IMG/VR virus record: IMGVR_UViG_3300037010_000741
Location: 1-48,489 of that record
Source: a virus
Reading direction: 5' to 3' (one strand)
Length of the DNA stretch: 48,489 bases
Shown one piece after another: positions 1 through 8,470 of this stretch (within the stretch, counting starts at the first letter, position 1; every line of letters begins with the position of its first letter). The position numbers and the translations under genes are program-made. A model generated the notes under the pieces. That model saw nothing but the letters and a program-made list of their open reading frames with translations. It did not search any database and was not told the DNA's origin.

Positions 1-1
1 A

Positions 2-1057
2 TCATATGACTATTTCGTTGTTTGCACTTATCATTACGCCAAAGGGCGCACTAAAGTCTTTGTGAATAAAGTGATGATTGGCAATATGCAATGAATCTTT
101 TGTCATTTCTGTAAATTTACTCATGGTTACTTCACTCACTAGAAATGGTACTACATGTAGATAAGGGTCTACTACAATAAACCTAAACTCTACAGGATAG
201 TCTACATTGAATGATGATTGTTTGATATTATTGATAATCATATTGTAGATAGCAGCTTGTAACCAATATTGATAATAATCAATAGACTCTTGAAATGCAC
301 TTGCTGCTTTGGAAGTCTTTTTGAGATCATTTACTCTGATTACCTTATCCTGATGATCAATGACCAAGCTATCAATTATACCTCTAAGACCAAACGTATA
401 CTCATCAGGAAATGCAACTACTTCTAACTCATTATATGACTTCTGAGTACTCTTGTCATTAAATCCCATCAGATTTCTGATAGTATCATTTGACATTATT
501 TGTTCTCTGATTTTCTCAGCAAACTCCACCATGCCATACTCTACTACCATCTTATCTTTACACTGAAGTAAAAACTGCAAGTACTCCATGTTTTTTTCAG
601 TGAGTATCTTATCTAATCTTTGTGCATCAGTCTTTAAACTTTGGTATAAATTTTCATCTTTAAGAATATCAATAACTGCGTTTTGTACGTTCTCTAAATA
701 GGGTAATATGCTTTCTTTGGTATCCACTATTTCAGAATATACTATCTGTATATGCTTACTCAAACGATCTATTACCTTCTTAGGATTGTCGCTAGGGAAT
801 GCATCTGGTAGCACAACAAACTGTTCATTAAATTTCTCAGGAGTAAGCAACATACAATGTATCAAACTACCTTCAATCATAGGTTTATTCATTACATCAT
901 CGCGCTGTTTAAGAACATAATGAAGATAGAATGCACCTGGGCTATAATTCAATTTACTTAATCCTGAATAAGACATCAGAAACTCTTTTGAGAAGAAATC
1001 GTCTTCTAACTTTAATCTTTCTACAAGATCTAAATCATTACTTTTAATTTGTTTCAT
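2..1057 (-). CDS. PD-(D/E)XK exonuclease, RecE/ExoVIII-like
   Basis: Probable DNA exonuclease for phage recombination or replication. The N-terminal half carries the GSLIHCMLL segment (about residues 63-71), typical of the helix that opens the RecE/RecB-type PD-(D/E)XK core. The catalytic part is visible as D229 in GLRGIIDS and D244-L-K246 in NDLKK, followed by the helix with Q268 (YWLQAAIYN). The length of 351 residues suits a stand-alone ExoVIII-like domain. The gene is complete, its stop lying at the window edge, and it overlaps the RusA-like gene upstream by 14 nt, so the two are probably co-transcribed. The family is confident; the in vivo substrate is inferred. A different PD-(D/E)XK protein lies in the virion block at 25.1 kb. 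Confidence 0.75.
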   Translation of the reverse strand: MKQIKSNDLDLVERLKLEDDFFSKEFLMSYSGLSKLNYSPGAFYLHYVLKQRDDVMNKPMIEGSLIHCMLLTPEKFNEQFVVLPDAFPSDNPKKVIDRLSKHIQIVYSEIVDTKESILPYLENVQNAVIDILKDENLYQSLKTDAQRLDKILTEKNMEYLQFLLQCKDKMVVEYGMVEFAEKIREQIMSNDTIRNLMGFNDKSTQKSYNELEVVAFPDEYTFGLRGIIDSLVIDHQDKVIRVNDLKKTSKAASAFQESIDYYQYWLQAAIYNMIINNIKQSSFNVDYPVEFRFIVVDPYLHVVPFLVSEVTMSKFTEMTKDSLHIANHHFIHKDFSAPFGVMISANNEIVI

Positions 1058-1481
1058 CTACGTTTAATTTTTCAAATTCTTCACAAAAAGAATCTAATAT
1101 TGTAATGTATACACCTGGTTTAATTTTACTGGTTCCCCAACATTTACCATCAATGAATAAAGGAGTAGGTAATAACTCATGGACGTTGTCATCCTCTATC
1201 CATCCTGCTTTTACCATCTCATCCTGTATTGTTTGTGCAGGATTAATCCAATCCCAATCATGCTTAGATACCTTTATGAAGTGTAATCCAAGTATGATGG
1301 GTTTGGACTTAGTTGCCAGTATTGACCTAAACTCGTCTTTATACTTAAACCAATATTCAGATGATGTAGTGCGGTAAGTTCTCACAGCCTTACTAGCAAT
1401 GAATAACCCAGTGCGGGTTCTCATTCTACTGTTTTTACTAGATGGTACGTTGCCTGGAATCCAGAATAGTTTTGATTTCAT
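1044..1481 (-). CDS. RusA-like Holliday junction resolvase
   Basis: Likely endonuclease resolving Holliday or branched DNA before packaging. The RusA signature is visible as spaced acidic residues: DWDW (D75, D77), then IQDEMVKAGWIEDDNV with D87 and the D97-D98 pair, matching the family's pattern of D.., DAL.., and DD.V. The basic N-terminal stretch (PSSKNSRMRTRTG) fits a DNA-binding role. At 145 residues it has the usual RusA size. Start and stop overlap the neighbouring exonuclease and primase genes by 14 and 4 nt, indicating a tight operon. The first acidic positions are less canonical (DWDWIN rather than DxDN), so activity is inferred rather than assured. Confidence 0.65.
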   Translation of the reverse strand: MKSKLFWIPGNVPSSKNSRMRTRTGLFIASKAVRTYRTTSSEYWFKYKDEFRSILATKSKPIILGLHFIKVSKHDWDWINPAQTIQDEMVKAGWIEDDNVHELLPTPLFIDGKCWGTSKIKPGVYITILDSFCEEFEKLNVDETN

Positions 1482-2413
1482 TGATTTATCATTGATAGTA
1501 ATACTGCCTTGACTTTTTTAGCACCATATTCTTTTACAGAATCACTGATGTCTTTGCTCAAAGGTAAAACAAGATATGGTATACCATACCAATCATCATA
1601 CGATTGCATTGCTTTGATACCAGCAGGGTCATTATCAAAGATAGTATATTTTTCTTTGTGAAATGATACCCAATCAGTTATCGTATTTATGTTAGAGGTT
1701 TCACTTTGCGGAGCAATGATATTAGCACTAATACCCAATGAATACAAAGACATCACATCCTTTAGTGAACTACATATAAATAATCTGTCAATGTCAGAAC
1801 TTGTTTGATCCCAACCCTGTATACAGTTTTTTACATTTATAAATCTGTGCTCAGTTTCTGGCTGATATATCTTGTATAATTCTTTACTTTGAGTAAAATA
1901 ACCATAAGTTCTAAAATTCTTTTTAACAAATGATTCATCACCCTTAGCCATTGTAAATTCACTTAGCGGATGTACATTAAACCTAGATAGTATTTTAGAG
2001 CCAATGTTATATTCACTCCAGTAATTAGCATCATCTTTGGTCCAATGATCGCGTATCTTGTAATTGACAACCGACCACTTTGATTCTATCACATCAGTAA
2101 ATGCTACTTTTTTATCAACAACTTGCAGATATTGATCACGCACAATTTCATACGCGCTTCTAAAGTTACATCCCTGTAAAATCATTATTAAATCGTATCC
2201 ATCACCACCCAAACCTGTGCTAAAACATTTGAATCTATATTTACCATTCTTTACATAGAGATACATACTAGGATTAGAGTCATGTACATTGAATATACTT
2301 TTAAAATTATGACTTTGCCCAATAAGTTTGATATCAAGTTTAAGAAAATACTCGAATATCCATGCAGTAGGTATATCAATGCTGTCAAATACAGCTTTTC
2401 TGCTTGAAAACAT
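1478..2413 (-). CDS. DnaG-like primase with TOPRIM domain
   Basis: Probable replicative primase working with the DnaB-like helicase encoded at 4.5-5.4 kb. A TOPRIM fold is recognisable: the second motif FDNDPAG (residues 259-265) is nearly canonical, and the first motif is LFICSSLKDV (211-220). The usual TOPRIM glutamate in the first motif is replaced by serine, a variant I believe occurs in other phage primases. The N-terminal 40-90 region resembles a CHC2 domain (SNPSMYLY, then FKCFSTGLGGDGYDLI) but keeps only one of the zinc cysteines. At 311 residues it is shorter than cellular DnaG and lacks an obvious helicase-binding tail. A terminator of the upstream gene lies just before its start. 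Confidence 0.65.
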   Translation of the reverse strand: MFSSRKAVFDSIDIPTAWIFEYFLKLDIKLIGQSHNFKSIFNVHDSNPSMYLYVKNGKYRFKCFSTGLGGDGYDLIMILQGCNFRSAYEIVRDQYLQVVDKKVAFTDVIESKWSVVNYKIRDHWTKDDANYWSEYNIGSKILSRFNVHPLSEFTMAKGDESFVKKNFRTYGYFTQSKELYKIYQPETEHRFINVKNCIQGWDQTSSDIDRLFICSSLKDVMSLYSLGISANIIAPQSETSNINTITDWVSFHKEKYTIFDNDPAGIKAMQSYDDWYGIPYLVLPLSKDISDSVKEYGAKKVKAVLLSMINQ

Positions 2414-2434
2414 ACCAATAAATTTTAAAGTAAT

Positions 2435-2457
2435 AAGGGGGACTATTCATCCCCCTT
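2435..2457 (-). terminator. Rho-independent terminator after ssDNA-binding gene
   Basis: On the minus strand an 8-bp perfect stem (AAGGGGGA / TCCCCCTT, 2457-2450 with 2442-2435) encloses a 7-nt loop and is followed by a T-rich run (ATTACTTT). It lies between the stop of the 227-residue gene and the start of the primase gene, so it should end or attenuate the upstream transcript. Confidence 0.75.
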
Positions 2458-2478
2458 TATCACATAACCAATATAAAC

Positions 2479-3162
2479 TTAATCTAAATCCAATAATTCA
2501 GATCCAGCATCTTTGCCTTCAAATGAACTTAAACTCTCAGAAACCTTCTTTTTCTTGATGTGTACAGCTTCGTTAAAAACAATTAACTTACTAGGATAAA
2601 CATCTGCTACTTGAAGTGCATAACCAATTTTAGAATTCTCGGGCTTTGCAATAAATAAGCGATGCTGTGTATAACCAGCTTTGTTCTCATATTCAGAACC
2701 ACCAATACACCAGTGAATCCAACGATCATTACCTATTAGATACTTCTTAGCATTCTCTACATACTCAGCAATACTATTACCTTCTACATTATGATCAATA
2801 AGTGCTTTAGTAGCACCAATCTCTTTAGCAAAATTCCAAATCCAGCGGAAGATCATATCTTCTTTACTAGTTGTTTTACCTTCCTTATTAGTGTAGTCAC
2901 TATAGGAATATTGATGAGTCTGCACACGAGCAACTTGACCTACATAGTTACCCATTTCAGGTACGTCTTTGTTGATTGCTAAACCTTCAAATCCATCTTC
3001 GATAGGTTGAGTTTCAAGCATGAGCATCAACCCATATGCATTAGCATCATAGGGTGGTACCTCAAGTTTCATGTCTAACACACGAGCTATTACATTACCA
3101 GGTTGAATTACTTTGGGAATACCTGAACCCATCTTTTTATCTGCGTCTTTACTGCTAAACAT
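2479..3162 (-). CDS. Probable single-stranded DNA-binding protein
   Basis: I do not recognise a strict family, but three features suggest an SSB. The protein is 227 residues, consists of mixed beta-rich sequence with many aromatic residues (QTHQYSYSDY, FRWIWNF, DRWIHWCIGG), and ends in a short acidic tail (GKDAGSELLDLD) like SSB C-termini that recruit partners. It sits directly downstream of the Sak4-like ATPase, 18 nt away, in a block of replication and recombination genes, and phage Sak4 proteins are commonly encoded beside an SSB. It has its own terminator downstream, consistent with abundant expression. Function is inferred from tail, context and composition. Confidence 0.5.
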   Translation of the reverse strand: MFSSKDADKKMGSGIPKVIQPGNVIARVLDMKLEVPPYDANAYGLMLMLETQPIEDGFEGLAINKDVPEMGNYVGQVARVQTHQYSYSDYTNKEGKTTSKEDMIFRWIWNFAKEIGATKALIDHNVEGNSIAEYVENAKKYLIGNDRWIHWCIGGSEYENKAGYTQHRLFIAKPENSKIGYALQVADVYPSKLIVFNEAVHIKKKKVSESLSSFEGKDAGSELLDLD

Positions 3163-3180
3163 AATTTTTAGTTTTAATTG

Positions 3181-3945
3181 TTAATCTATGTATATTTTAT
3201 CCCAGTGAGTAATGACTGTACTGCCATCCTCTGTTTCATTAATTTGAGATAGTACAATCTCTTTGTTGCGTAGATGTTCTGGACGAGCACCACAAGATAC
3301 TTCGTCAGTTGTATTAAAGCTAATGATGTTTTGATTTCCCTTACGATAAAGATAACCAATGGCATCAGAATTACTAGCGGTAATACGTTTTATTTTACCA
3401 GTGAGGTCTAAATCAAGGGAATTAAAATCACTACCTTGTTTTTCCAAAATGGTATCTTTTACATGACCTACTAGTATAATACGAGGAGCTAGTGTGCGGA
3501 TATAATCCAAACTTTTGTTGTACGCACTTCTAAGCCACTGATATCCTGCACCCTGTGGCATATTAATGATGGTTCCATACTTAGGCTTACCCTCAGTAAA
3601 CCAATTCTTACCCATAGATGATTTAGAATACAACAGTTCAGCATAGGTAATACAGAATTCCTCTAGTGCTGTAACCGTATCTACTGCTATATACTTGTAA
3701 GGGTAGTTTGCTTCTTTGATAGCAGTGCCTATTGCTTTGAGTTCCTCTATACTATTTACTTTAAGCTTAAGTGCATCTACATAATCACTCCCATCTTCAA
3801 AGTCAAGAATTAAACAATTATCTAGTCCAGCAAGCAATGTAGTCTTACCTACTTTGGGTTTGCTAAATACAATAAGCTCCTTGGGTGATTTAATACTAGC
3901 CTTCACAGGAGTTAAAGGCAATTGTATAACAGGAATTTCACTCAT
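3181..3945 (-). CDS. RecA-fold P-loop ATPase, Sak4/AAA_24-like
   Basis: Probable recombination ATPase (Sak4 type) acting with the neighbouring SSB candidate. The P-loop is VFSKPKVGKTTL (about residues 27-38), followed by LILDFEDG and by a Walker B strand (YKYIAVDTVTALEEF). A later segment, PRIILVGHVKDT, resembles the conserved HxK strand of AAA_24 ATPases. The length of 254 residues is normal for the family, which carries only the RecA core. The gene overlaps the upstream 182-residue gene by 4 nt. Such ATPases are a recurrent part of crAss-like replication modules. Confidence 0.75.
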   Translation of the reverse strand: MSEIPVIQLPLTPVKASIKSPKELIVFSKPKVGKTTLLAGLDNCLILDFEDGSDYVDALKLKVNSIEELKAIGTAIKEANYPYKYIAVDTVTALEEFCITYAELLYSKSSMGKNWFTEGKPKYGTIINMPQGAGYQWLRSAYNKSLDYIRTLAPRIILVGHVKDTILEKQGSDFNSLDLDLTGKIKRITASNSDAIGYLYRKGNQNIISFNTTDEVSCGARPEHLRNKEIVLSQINETEDGSTVITHWDKIYID

Positions 3946-4490
3946 TTTTCTTTCTTAATAAGGTTGTTTAACCAAAATTTATTACTTACAGGTTTGTTCT
4001 GTACTATAGCATAAAAGTCTCTCAGCGTCATTGTAGAAATATTCTCGTCTTTGTCGTCATCAAGTTCCAAGTCTAAACCCATTTGATACTCTTCTTTACC
4101 TTCTTCCTTCTCTATAATCTCTGTAATAGTAGGAACAAGTCTTTCTAAATGCTCAATGGGTACAGACCAACTTTTATCTGATACATGATTTACTTTCTCG
4201 TAGTTAAATCCAGCTACTTTATCTTTGTTAAGACGATAATAAATTGGTTTGTCTACGATATTACCTTGTCCATCACAGAATGTTTTGTAATCCTTCTTAT
4301 ACATTATATAAATAAGGTTACCCTTGAATTCGTCTGTAAAGAATAATACATGGTTGGGTAAGTCACGATGTGCTTTAGGAGCAACTTGTGTTGGTCCCAC
4401 TGTTACATCATACGTTTTTTCTAAATCATTGATTGCATAATCTACAATCAGATCTTTTGCGGTTTGCCACGCACTCTTTTTTTGTGTCAT
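3942..4490 (-). CDS. Conserved hypothetical protein between helicase and Sak4
   Basis: No recognised family. The protein has 182 residues: a basic N-terminus (MTQKKSAWQTAKDL), a beta-rich middle (NHVLFFTDEFKGNLIYIMYKK split over 50-70), then a strongly acidic segment (EKEEGKEEYQ...DLELDDDKDE, about 125-150) and a basic C-terminus ending in KKEK. Its start is 2 nt after the helicase stop and its end overlaps the Sak4-like gene by 4 nt, so it is translationally linked to both. A helicase accessory or loader role is possible but is based on position only. Confidence 0.6.
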   Translation of the reverse strand: MTQKKSAWQTAKDLIVDYAINDLEKTYDVTVGPTQVAPKAHRDLPNHVLFFTDEFKGNLIYIMYKKDYKTFCDGQGNIVDKPIYYRLNKDKVAGFNYEKVNHVSDKSWSVPIEHLERLVPTITEIIEKEEGKEEYQMGLDLELDDDKDENISTMTLRDFYAIVQNKPVSNKFWLNNLIKKEK

Positions 4491-4492
4491 AA

Positions 4493-5425
4493 TTAGAATA
4501 TTTGATGAATTTTACTTTTAGCAAAATCTGTTTTAAATAATGTTAAGCAAGGATCTCCATTACGAACTTTTAAAAAATGGATTGCCAATGTATCTAATTC
4601 CACAGGTATCTTATCTGGTCCATAAAATGATAATCCATACTTAGCAGGTCTATTTATACCAATGAGAATATCAGTAAATTGTAATAATGCATCTGCACCA
4701 AATACATCACTGTCTTTGACGAAGTTTCCAATACTCCCTGGCTTTAATCGCTCAGTAGATTCAATTTCTCTATTGAGTTGACTAAGCACTATAAAGATTA
4801 CTGGTAATTGCCTACGTGTTTCAGCAAGCATGTTGCCTAAATTATACAAGGTTTCAATCCTGTCTTTTTCACTTGCACTCTTCTTTAATAAAAGACTGTG
4901 GTCAATGGTGATAATAGTGGGTTTTTTCTTTGTTTCTATAAACTCAAAGATTTTATCCTTCATTTTATCTACTGTAAGAGGACGTTCATATGTGAAAACA
5001 TCACGCATTTTATTGGTATCGCAATACCTAATAGCTGCATCAACATCTACCATATCAACTGGTCCTCCAATAGAGGATAATTTACGCACATTAATACCAG
5101 TGTTACCACTAATCTCTCTTAATGCAATACTTCGGGCAAGCATTTCAAACTGAAAATCTAGTACACAAAAATCTTGTTCTGGATTTAATCTAAATGCTTC
5201 CCTTGCAATCATACTACCAATGAGCGTCTTACCACTACCAGGTCTACCTGCAATAACTGTTAAGCTATTCCATTCTAAACCATCCATGCTGATGTCATTG
5301 AACTTTGCCCAAGGTGTCTTGACACTTTTAATTTCCCCTGATCTACGCTTCTTTACATATTCAATAGCTTGAGAGTATGCCTCTGAAACGTGAATAAAAC
5401 CTAACTCTTTTAGAGATTTTGTCAT
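4493..5425 (-). CDS. DnaB-like replicative helicase (SF4 core)
   Basis: Probable replicative helicase. The protein matches the C-terminal RecA-like domain of DnaB: Walker A VIAGRPGSGKT (about residues 57-67), Walker B strand PTIITIDHSLLL, then a conserved FIVLSQLNREIE segment and the RLKPGSIGNFVKDSDVFGADALLQFTD region that contains the conserved DnaB serine/glutamine motifs. At 310 residues it lacks the N-terminal primase-interacting domain of cellular DnaB (about 450 residues), as in many phages. It heads a tight minus-strand run of helicase, unknown gene, Sak4-like ATPase and SSB candidate. Confidence 0.8.
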   Translation of the reverse strand: MTKSLKELGFIHVSEAYSQAIEYVKKRRSGEIKSVKTPWAKFNDISMDGLEWNSLTVIAGRPGSGKTLIGSMIAREAFRLNPEQDFCVLDFQFEMLARSIALREISGNTGINVRKLSSIGGPVDMVDVDAAIRYCDTNKMRDVFTYERPLTVDKMKDKIFEFIETKKKPTIITIDHSLLLKKSASEKDRIETLYNLGNMLAETRRQLPVIFIVLSQLNREIESTERLKPGSIGNFVKDSDVFGADALLQFTDILIGINRPAKYGLSFYGPDKIPVELDTLAIHFLKVRNGDPCLTLFKTDFAKSKIHQIF

Positions 5426-5462
5426 ATGGCTAATATAATAATAAAATTTAAACTTTAAAAAT

Positions 5463-6197
5463 TTACCATCTTATTTTTTCTTTCTTGTATTCAACTAGAT
5501 ACTGATTAACCTTGTTAAATATATCATTACAATCCCAATCTTTAGCTTTGAGATACGCTGCAAATGCAGGATGAGTACTAGTAAACACCTTATGTTGATC
5601 ACCAATGAGTGTTGCGTATTCTTGAGCTTGTTTGCCCATAAGCATCCATATAAGACCTGACTGATTAAAGTTAAGCATGTCTATGAGATACAGCATAAAT
5701 GGTTCCCATATATTAGTATGTTTACCCACCTTGGTTAGCTCGGTACTCAGCGCAGTGTTTATACATAAAATTCCTTGACTAGACCATCTACTCAAATCAT
5801 ATCTTGTATCAACATTGGTTATAGCTTGATCTTCATAAGGTACATCTTTTTCAATAGCTCCTAGTATGTATCTCAAGGATGTCTCTGGTTTCTTTGTGTT
5901 TCCACAACTAAATGCAATGCCATCAGCTACTGTGGGTTGAGGATAAGGATCTTGACCTAGAATAATAACCCTGGTTTTATCTAAAGGACATAACTCAAAA
6001 GCTGTAAACAGTTGCTTTAACGACGGGGTAAACCGCTTGCCTTGAGCATTCTCATTTATAAGAAACTCTATTATTTTTTGAAAATCATCAGACTGAAGAT
6101 GTCCTTTTAATAGATTAGCCCAACCACTTGGTCGCAGTTTGTCAATTAATTTAATTTTAATTTGTTCTGGAGTCAATTTCTCTTTAACTTCGCTCAT
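5463..6197 (-). CDS. ung: Uracil-DNA glycosylase, family 1
   Basis: Removes uracil from DNA by flipping the base and cleaving the glycosidic bond. The family-1 water-activating motif GQDPYP is at residues 81-86 (catalytic D83), followed by the uracil-pocket phenylalanine region (DGIAFSCG). The usual HPSPLS loop appears as THPAFAAY (208-215), with H209 conserved. The length of 244 residues is standard. A UDG is frequent in crAss-like replication blocks. It is divergently transcribed from the small gene at 6218 with only 20 bp between the start codons, so promoters must overlap coding sequence. Confidence 0.92.
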   Translation of the reverse strand: MSEVKEKLTPEQIKIKLIDKLRPSGWANLLKGHLQSDDFQKIIEFLINENAQGKRFTPSLKQLFTAFELCPLDKTRVIILGQDPYPQPTVADGIAFSCGNTKKPETSLRYILGAIEKDVPYEDQAITNVDTRYDLSRWSSQGILCINTALSTELTKVGKHTNIWEPFMLYLIDMLNFNQSGLIWMLMGKQAQEYATLIGDQHKVFTSTHPAFAAYLKAKDWDCNDIFNKVNQYLVEYKKEKIRW

Positions 6198-6217
6198 AAA
6201 TTTAATAAGTTTAAACT

Positions 6218-6439
6218 ATGCCTAACACTTATGTTGACGTAATAAAGAAAAACGTAGTAATTAACGTATCTTTTACCTTAGCTGACGTCACAGCTCTACA
6301 AACAATCTTGCTCAAACATCTTGAACACAAAATCACTCTTGATGACAAATCCTGGAATATAATCGAGGACTTGTGTACTAAGGTTGATCAGTGCGCCAAA
6401 GACCAAAATCTAACTGAATCTAAAGAAATCTCTTTCTAA
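6218..6439 (+). CDS. Small protein, paralogue of the next gene
   Basis: Function unknown; 73 residues. It is one of two rightward genes in an otherwise leftward 22-kb block. It shares with the 103-residue neighbour an N-terminal VINVSF/VINIKF strand, a leucine-rich helix after it, and a C-terminal helix with A(K/Q)(D/H)(Q/N)NLTE, so the two are tandem paralogues of diverged length. Its stop and the neighbour's start overlap as TAATG, giving translational coupling. The compact strand-helix-helix pattern could suit a small regulator or inhibitor, but nothing identifies a target. Confidence 0.6.
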   Translation: MPNTYVDVIKKNVVINVSFTLADVTALQTILLKHLEHKITLDDKSWNIIEDLCTKVDQCAKDQNLTESKEISF

Positions 6440-6750
6440 TGAACTTGACATCAGACAAGATTGAAATATTTAAAGAAGATGCTGTAATAAACATCAAGTT
6501 TAATCGTGATTTTTATCAACGTCTAGTATTACTTCTTCAAAGTACTTACAAAGAGAAAACTGAAGATGAACTACAAGAAGCAGGTGAACAAATCAAAAGC
6601 AAAAACATTAAAGATGAATGGGTATTTCATTATGAAACAATGCTATATCTTGTTAAGGGATCTGAAGAGTATGCTCAACATAACAATTTAACAGAAATAA
6701 TTGATCTAGAAACTTACAAGAAAAAGATGGAGACCAATATTGAACCTTAA
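6439..6750 (+). CDS. Small protein, paralogue of the preceding gene
   Basis: Function unknown; 103 residues, charged, predicted mostly helical after the N-terminal strand AVINIKF. It aligns with the 73-residue upstream gene at the first strand, the following leucine-rich helix (LVLLLQS) and the NLTE-containing tail, with an insertion in the middle (EDELQEAGEQIKSKNIKDEW). It starts on the A of the upstream stop codon and converges on the 131-residue gene, whose stop it overlaps by 4 nt at 6747-6750. Convergent overlap with no terminator is unusual for this genome. Confidence 0.6.
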   Translation: MNLTSDKIEIFKEDAVINIKFNRDFYQRLVLLLQSTYKEKTEDELQEAGEQIKSKNIKDEWVFHYETMLYLVKGSEEYAQHNNLTEIIDLETYKKKMETNIEP

Positions 6751-7142
6751 TAAAGAATACAGCCAACATCATTACCTATTTCAATACAAGCTTCAATACC
6801 CATGCTGAGCTGATCTTTACTACAATCAGCAAAGCTCTTTACTATTTCAATCGCTTTACCAGTGTTATCCTTGGATTTAATTGTAAGTCCAGCTTTTCTT
6901 TTTACTTCTAACTTTACATCTTCAAAATCATTACCTGTGCAATGTGCAAGCTCTCTGATAAGAGCATGCACTTTTGCTAGTTGTATCAAACTGTGATTGT
7001 CTTTGATTAATTCATACATAGCACTCACCCTATTACCAGGTTTGAGTGCATGTAGCATACGATAAAACTTCTGTTCTTCTTTAGGAGAACTAGGACTCAT
7101 CACGCCCTTCTCATCTACTACATAGTCAATGATGGTATACAT
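6747..7142 (-). CDS. Hypothetical protein (weak NinB-like pattern)
   Basis: 131 residues, not securely identified. The segment NHSLIQLAKVHALIRELAHCTGNDFEDVKLEVKR (about residues 49-82, spanning a helix, a small loop and the LK.(K/R)..L helix) has the spacing of NinB-like phage recombination proteins, which bind single-stranded DNA, but the match is weak. Its start abuts the stop of the SF2 helicase gene (1-nt overlap at 7142), so it is probably co-translated with it and may act in the same DNA transaction. Confidence 0.55.
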   Translation of the reverse strand: MYTIIDYVVDEKGVMSPSSPKEEQKFYRMLHALKPGNRVSAMYELIKDNHSLIQLAKVHALIRELAHCTGNDFEDVKLEVKRKAGLTIKSKDNTGKAIEIVKSFADCSKDQLSMGIEACIEIGNDVGCILY

Positions 7143-8266
7143 TACTTATACGTTATTTTAGTTCTGTCAAAGTCTTGTAGTGCACTCCTTACCCAAGTAG
7201 CATCCACAGTCTCATGAAACATTAATATATGAACTGAAGCTACCTCATCAGGATTAAGCCTAAGCAATCGTCCTATGCGTTGAGCTGCCTTACGTTCATT
7301 ACCATAGGAGTGAAGAATAATAGCATGTTGTAAGTCAGGAATATTCACACCCTCATTTAACTGCAAGACACATGATAACACATTAATTTTACCGTCTTTA
7401 AACATTTGTAAGTTCTGTTCTGACAATGGATGACCACTGTAATATACATAGTTACACAATCTATCTGCTTGATCTTGAGTATTGCAAAAGATGATGCATT
7501 TACCTTGAATTGTCTTTAACAATTTCTTGGCGTATTCTTCTTTGCTTCTGTAATCCATCAGAGTACGCATTCTCCCTATCCTGTTGAATTGTTCTTGACT
7601 TGGGTTACTACTTTCATTAACTCTCTTGACCCAGTATTGATAATTGTCATACTCGCTAGTATTCCATGAATTACCTTTGACCTTTACTTGATGAGTGTTC
7701 AATCTGCATAAATTGACTGAGTGTACAGTTATCCTGTAATCATTTAATATGCTATCCTCAACAGCTTCGTCTGTAAAATAATTAAATTTGATAGGACAAA
7801 ACTTGTTCACCATCATACCTTTTATACTGCGATGTTCTCTAGGTGGAGTACCCGTGAGTCCAATAATTCTACTATTGTATGCAGTAAGCCACAATTCATG
7901 ACTATTCAATAAACTGTGGCACTCATCTAGATATACTACATCATAGTTGAAAGACTGTTTATGCAAACTCAAGTAGGTGGTCACTACCACTCTATCTTTT
8001 AAGTAGCTCAATCCAAACTTATCCATGTCTTCAAACCAACTGGTGAATATGCTTTTTTTGGGTGCTACTACTAAAAATCTAGCGTCGCTGTTTTGCTCTT
8101 TGAGATACCAATCCATATGTTTAAGACCTATGTATGTCTTACCCACACCCATTGAAATTGCACAACCTATGCGCTTATTAACTTTAATAAGTTCTAAAGC
8201 TTCTTCTTGTATCTGCTCTCGTTTAGTATTTAATTCAAGTGGGTTCATGATTTCCTGTATCTTCAT
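7142..8266 (-). CDS. Superfamily 2 DNA/RNA helicase
   Basis: ATP-dependent helicase or translocase. Motifs in order: I SMGVGKTYIGLKH (about residues 38-50), Ia region FLVVAPKKS, II VVYLDECHS (a DECH box), III GLTGTPP, IV-like KCIIFCNTQDQADRLC, V NEGVNIPDL and VI AAQRIGRLLRL with the two arginines that contact ATP. The 374-residue length is a bare helicase core. Alternative starts are ATG at 8266 or 8248; the later one shortens the overlap with the preceding 71-residue gene. SF2 helicases of this type recur in crAss-like replication modules. Confidence 0.85.
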   Translation of the reverse strand: MKIQEIMNPLELNTKREQIQEEALELIKVNKRIGCAISMGVGKTYIGLKHMDWYLKEQNSDARFLVVAPKKSIFTSWFEDMDKFGLSYLKDRVVVTTYLSLHKQSFNYDVVYLDECHSLLNSHELWLTAYNSRIIGLTGTPPREHRSIKGMMVNKFCPIKFNYFTDEAVEDSILNDYRITVHSVNLCRLNTHQVKVKGNSWNTSEYDNYQYWVKRVNESSNPSQEQFNRIGRMRTLMDYRSKEEYAKKLLKTIQGKCIIFCNTQDQADRLCNYVYYSGHPLSEQNLQMFKDGKINVLSCVLQLNEGVNIPDLQHAIILHSYGNERKAAQRIGRLLRLNPDEVASVHILMFHETVDATWVRSALQDFDRTKITYK

Positions 8267-8450
8267 TTAATACTTCTTCATCTATTTTACCAATAATATT
8301 GTAAGCATTTTCTAAAGCAATTAGAAAGTGTTTCATATCAATTCTAACATCTAATGAACAAGGTTCATCAACGTTATTTGTAATGTTGATTAAGTTTTGA
8401 TATACTTCATCAAAATGTTTTAATTTAATAGAATCAGGTGTTGTTATCAT
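8235..8450 (-). CDS. Small hypothetical protein
   Basis: 71 residues with no recognised family. The composition is acidic (KIDEEVLNEDTGNHE at the C-terminus) and the middle is predicted helical (DMKHFLIALENAYNIIGKI). It overlaps the 5' end of the helicase gene by up to 32 nt in another frame and is separated from the HNH gene upstream by 20 nt. Retained because it fills the gap between two solid genes on the same strand with an ATG start. Confidence 0.5.
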   Translation of the reverse strand: MITTPDSIKLKHFDEVYQNLINITNNVDEPCSLDVRIDMKHFLIALENAYNIIGKIDEEVLNEDTGNHEPT

Positions 8451-8470
8451 ACCTCAGTTTTTAAATGTCT

